A DNA stretch of 8,070 nt from a bacterium (GTDB taxonomy: Bacteria > Bacteroidota > Bacteroidia > Bacteroidales > Muribaculaceae). The notes under the pieces are model-generated. The model saw nothing but the letters and a program-made list of their open reading frames with translations. It did not search any database and had not been told where the DNA came from. This document shows, one piece after another, positions 6,273 to 8,070 of the stretch. Location: assembly GCA_004563195.1 (NCBI GenBank), contig SFTJ01000081.1, positions 1-8,070 of the forward strand. Reading direction: 5' to 3'. The translations under genes were made by a program, and so were the position numbers. Position 1 is the stretch's first letter; the number at the start of each line of letters is the position of its first letter.

Positions 6273-7295
6273 ATGAAAATTCTCGACCAACGCATAGCTA
6301 AAGAGGGCAAATACCTCCCGGGAGGAGTGCTCAAAGTGGACAGCTTCCTCAATCACCAAATCGACACCGAACTGATGCTGCAAATAGGCGAAGAAATAGC
6401 ACGCCTCTTTGCCGACCGTGGTATAAATAAGATAATTACAGTTGAAGCCAGCGGCATAGCTCCTGCCGTGATGGCAGGCTTGAAAATGCATCTGCCAGTG
6501 GTTTTCGCCAAGAAAAAAGCACCCGTAACCACCGAAGCGGCTTATACCGCCGAAGTTACCTCGTTCACCAAGGGCAATCGCTACACACTGAGCATCGATA
6601 AAGAGTATCTCGGCAGCAACGATAATGTGCTGCTCGTCGACGATTTCCTCGCCTACGGCAATGCCGCCCTGGGCGTGGCAGAACTCTGCTCTAAAGCCGG
6701 AGCAAAACTGCAGAATATGGCGTTCGTAATAGAGAAAGAATTTCAAAACGGCCGCGAGCGCATTCTCGAAGCGCATCCCGAAGTCCACATCGAAAGTCTC
6801 TCGATAGTGCAATCGCGCGAAATCACCGATCAAGACCGCGAATTTATGCAAATGGCAATCGACCTCTCGGTGGAAAATGTGGCTAACGGCGGCGGCCCAT
6901 TCGGAGCCGTGATAGTGCGCGACGGCAAGGTAATAGCCACCGGCGTGAACCGCGTAACAGCCAACAGCGACCCCACAGCCCACGCCGAAGTGTCGGCAAT
7001 ACGCAACGCTTGCCACAATATTCGCGATTTCAAACTCAACGGCTGCGTTATCTACACCTCTTGCGAACCCTGCCCCATGTGCTTGAGCGCCATCTATTGG
7101 TCGGGCATCAGCAAGATTTATTACGGCAACACCAAGCAAGACGCCAAGTTTATCGACTTCGACGACTCATTCATCTACGACGAAATAGGCAAAACCACCG
7201 ACCGCCGCTCCATCCCCGCCATCGCACTAATGCGCCGCGAAGCACAAGTGGCTTTCACCGACTGGATGAACAAAACCGACAAGATAGAATACTAA
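6273..7295 (+). CDS. Bifunctional xanthine phosphoribosyltransferase - guanine deaminase fusion
   Basis: Residues 1 to about 181 match Xpt along its whole length: the start MKILDQRIAKEG, LKVDSFLNHQID (20-31), EASGIAPAVMAGL (58-70) and the PRPP loop VLLVDDFLAYGNAA (119-132). Residues about 185-340 match Bacillus-type guanine deaminase of the cytidine deaminase fold: GGPFGAV (207-213), HAE (237-239, zinc ligand and proton shuttle), PCPMC (266-270, zinc ligands C267 and C270), FDDSFIY (296-302) and an ending KIEY. The linker is only a few residues, and Xpt lacks just its last ten or so. Together the domains would convert guanine to xanthine and xanthine plus PRPP to XMP in the cytoplasm. The ATG at 6273 is chosen because it aligns with Xpt and follows the promoter; the in-frame ATG at 6186 lies inside the terminator. 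Codon use (much AAA for Lys) differs from frd, as expected of a moderately expressed gene. Confidence 0.93.
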   Translation: MKILDQRIAKEGKYLPGGVLKVDSFLNHQIDTELMLQIGEEIARLFADRGINKIITVEASGIAPAVMAGLKMHLPVVFAKKKAPVTTEAAYTAEVTSFTKGNRYTLSIDKEYLGSNDNVLLVDDFLAYGNAALGVAELCSKAGAKLQNMAFVIEKEFQNGRERILEAHPEVHIESLSIVQSREITDQDREFMQMAIDLSVENVANGGGPFGAVIVRDGKVIATGVNRVTANSDPTAHAEVSAIRNACHNIRDFKLNGCVIYTSCEPCPMCLSAIYWSGISKIYYGNTKQDAKFIDFDDSFIYDEIGKTTDRRSIPAIALMRREAQVAFTDWMNKTDKIEY

Positions 7296-7317
7296 CGCAC
7301 CCAAGCAAAACCGCCGC

Positions 7318-7350
7318 ACAGCCTCGGAGAGGTTGATAATCATTTGCTTA
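7318..7350 (+). repeat. REP-like hairpin repeat, copy 3
   Basis: It shares the unit at 1607-1637: CAGCCTC (7319-7325), 3-nt loop, GAGGTTG (7329-7335), then ATAATCATTTGCTTA. The one arm change relative to copy 1 turns a G-C pair into G-T, so the fold is kept. It lies 23 bp after the purine gene and could trim or protect its mRNA end. Confidence 0.6.
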
Positions 7351-7371
7351 CCGCAGCCGATAACCGCAGCA

Positions 7372-7447
7372 CGACCTGAAAGGTCGAATGCCCGAGCGAA
7401 GCGAGTGGCTCGTAGCCGAGGGTGAGCGAAGCGTAACCCTCGGTATC
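7372..7447 (+). repeat. Structured ~80-bp repeat, copy 1 (plus orientation)
   Basis: It opens with the hairpin CGACCT-GAA-AGGTCG (7372-7386) and closes with an 8-bp stem CCGAGGGT (7416-7423) / ACCCTCGG (7436-7443) before TATC. The second copy lies inverted at 7539-7621. Both share ACCTGAAAGGT, GAATGCC, GCGAAGC, TAGCCG and AACCCTCGG in the same order. Confidence 0.75.
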
Positions 7448-7505
7448 ATGCCACCCCACCATTATGCGAAGAACGCGAATATCACTTTCCTCGGCATCTG
7501 CTTTC

Positions 7506-7531
7506 GCGTCCTCCAGACGCTTTTCTTTTTT
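7506..7531 (+). terminator. Possible weak intrinsic terminator between the inverted repeats
   Basis: GCGTC (7506-7510) and GACGC (7516-7520) form a 5-bp stem with a 5-nt loop, followed by TTTTCTTTTTT. The stem is short, and the nearest upstream gene ends 210 bp away. Confidence 0.35.
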
Positions 7532-7538
7532 GGTTGCC

Positions 7539-7621
7539 GGTATCCCGAGGGTTGCGCTGACGCTTAACCCCCGGCTAAGAGCACTCGGGCTTCGCCCTCG
7601 GCATTCAACCTTTCAGGTTGG
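7539..7621 (-). repeat. Structured ~80-bp repeat, copy 2 (minus orientation)
   Basis: Read on the minus strand it opens with CAACCT-GAA-AGGTTG (7620-7606) and closes with CCGGGGGTT / AACCCTCGG (7574-7566 / 7553-7545). Relative to copy 1 the first stem shows a G-C to A-T exchange on both arms, and the second a G-T wobble on this strand only. This indicates a conserved fold read in this orientation. Confidence 0.75.
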
Positions 7622-7648
7622 ATACCTCTGCCGCGGCGTTATAAAAAA

Positions 7649-7723
7649 CACAGATTATCACAAACACGACACAGATAAACACATTATTGTGAAAATTCGT
7701 GCCTAATTCTGTGATAATCCGTG
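7649..7723. repeat. Imperfect inverted repeat, CACAGATTATCACA type
   Basis: CACAGATTATCACA (7649-7662) pairs with TGTGATAATCCGTG (7710-7723) at 13 of 14 positions. Nested inside are CACGA (7665-7669) and TCGTG (7697-7701). The phrase resembles intergenic repeats I associate with Bacteroidales genomes; this is memory, not a search. Confidence 0.6.
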
Positions 7724-7959
7724 GTAAAACCATCCGCCACACCGCGGCGCAGAAAGTGTGTCATAAGCCGTAGGTGAGCCACCCCGGTGTCTGGTGGTGA
7801 CGTGAGCTGCCTGGAGGCATTGGTCGGGTTGCCATTGTCTGGCGCGTCGTCTCCTTTTCGCACTCTTTAATAGTGCCGCGCGCATTGTTTGTCTTGCAGT
7901 ATTCCCTTTACATTTTTCCCGATAATTTTTTTAAACTCCAATATTATTTCTGCTTAATA
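7724..7959. other. Unassigned intergenic DNA
   Basis: From about 7740 to 7885 the DNA is GC-rich and carries several short complementary runs, such as GCCTGGAGGC at 7809-7818. A 60-codon minus-strand frame spans it, but its product is Arg/Gln-rich with no recognisable family. From 7890 the DNA turns AT-rich, as in a leader region. I see no RNA gene or further motif. Confidence 0.4.
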
Positions 7960-7991
7960 TTTGTTTATTTCGTTGATAATCAGTAACTTTA
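7960..7991 (+). promoter_or_regulatory. Promoter-like element for the right-edge gene
   Basis: TTTG (7960-7963), 20 nt and TAACTTTA (7984-7991) match TTTG-N19-21-TAnnTTTG at all but the last position. It lies 32 bp before the ATG at 8024. Confidence 0.5.
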
Positions 7992-8023
7992 TAGCATAAT
8001 AAACCCCTTTTGGCAATCGCTAT

Positions 8024-8070
8024 ATGTATTTCAAAGACTATCGACAAAAACCGATGTTCATACCCGTTCC
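8024..8070 (+). CDS. Start of a gene cut by the right edge, possibly an IS1182-like transposase
   Basis: The frame from ATG at 8024 reads MYFKDYRQKPMFIPV and runs off the window. The pattern (F-K-x-Y-x-Q ... a hydrophobic-Ile-Pro) resembles the first residues of IS1182-type DDE transposases, which often begin with FKxYxQxQ and then LLP or LIP. Fifteen residues cannot prove it. A promoter-like element upstream and repeat-rich DNA fit a gene start beside mobile DNA. There is no Shine-Dalgarno. The transposase identity is a guess; that this is a gene start is somewhat more likely than not. Confidence 0.4.
   Translation, partial: MYFKDYRQKPMFIPV

Noticed and set aside
6174..7139. A 321-codon open frame on the minus strand opposite the xpt-guaD fusion
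   Set aside because: It overlaps a gene with two recognised enzyme domains and starts inside the deaminase motifs; its own product shows no family features.
7464..7885. Two open frames (7464-7706 plus, 7703-7885 minus) as genes
   Set aside because: They lie on the inverted repeats and the GC-rich unassigned block, have Arg/Ser-rich products without family features, and no promoter pattern.

Overview
This window looks like a chromosomal segment of an anaerobic member of the Bacteroidales, possibly close to Muribaculaceae; the family-level guess is weak. Three things support the order. Promoters fit the Bacteroidota pattern (TTTG-like -33, about 20 nt, TAnnTTTG -7). Most starts lack a Shine-Dalgarno sequence. 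The respiratory operon has the order cytochrome b, flavoprotein, iron-sulfur protein, with a five-helix di-haem-type membrane subunit.

Layout. (1) 1-1415, minus strand: an AAA-type ATPase with a C-terminal DUF4143/PD-(D/E)XK-like domain, cut by the left edge, with a good promoter at 1448-1479. (2) 1416-2321: about 900 bp without a convincing gene. It holds AT-rich inverted repeats sharing a TGCTTA(A)TTT core, two copies of a short hairpin repeat, a perfect DnaA-box match, and the frd promoter. (3) 2322-6128, plus strand: the succinate dehydrogenase/fumarate reductase operon frdC-frdA-frdB, closed by a strong intrinsic terminator (6156-6197). Codon use here is strongly biased (Lys almost always AAG), as in highly expressed genes. 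(4) 6273-7295, plus strand: a single reading frame that joins xanthine phosphoribosyltransferase to guanine deaminase. (5) 7296-8023: repeat-rich DNA with a third copy of the hairpin repeat, an inverted pair of about 80-bp structured repeats, and another imperfect inverted repeat. (6) 8024-8070: the first codons of a gene that leaves the window, possibly a transposase, with its own promoter.

How the genes work together. FrdCAB is the quinol:fumarate reductase that lets such bacteria use fumarate as terminal electron acceptor and excrete succinate. The fused purine enzyme has the two activities that would turn guanine into xanthine and then XMP; it has its own promoter-like element and is separated from frd by the terminator.

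Most notable: the FrdC subunit ends in an 85-residue Cys/His-rich tail built partly of seven-residue repeats and predicted to lie in the periplasm; the Xpt-GuaD fusion is a one-polypeptide guanine salvage route; and the ~80-bp repeat pair shows a compensatory base-pair change, which suggests a selected fold.
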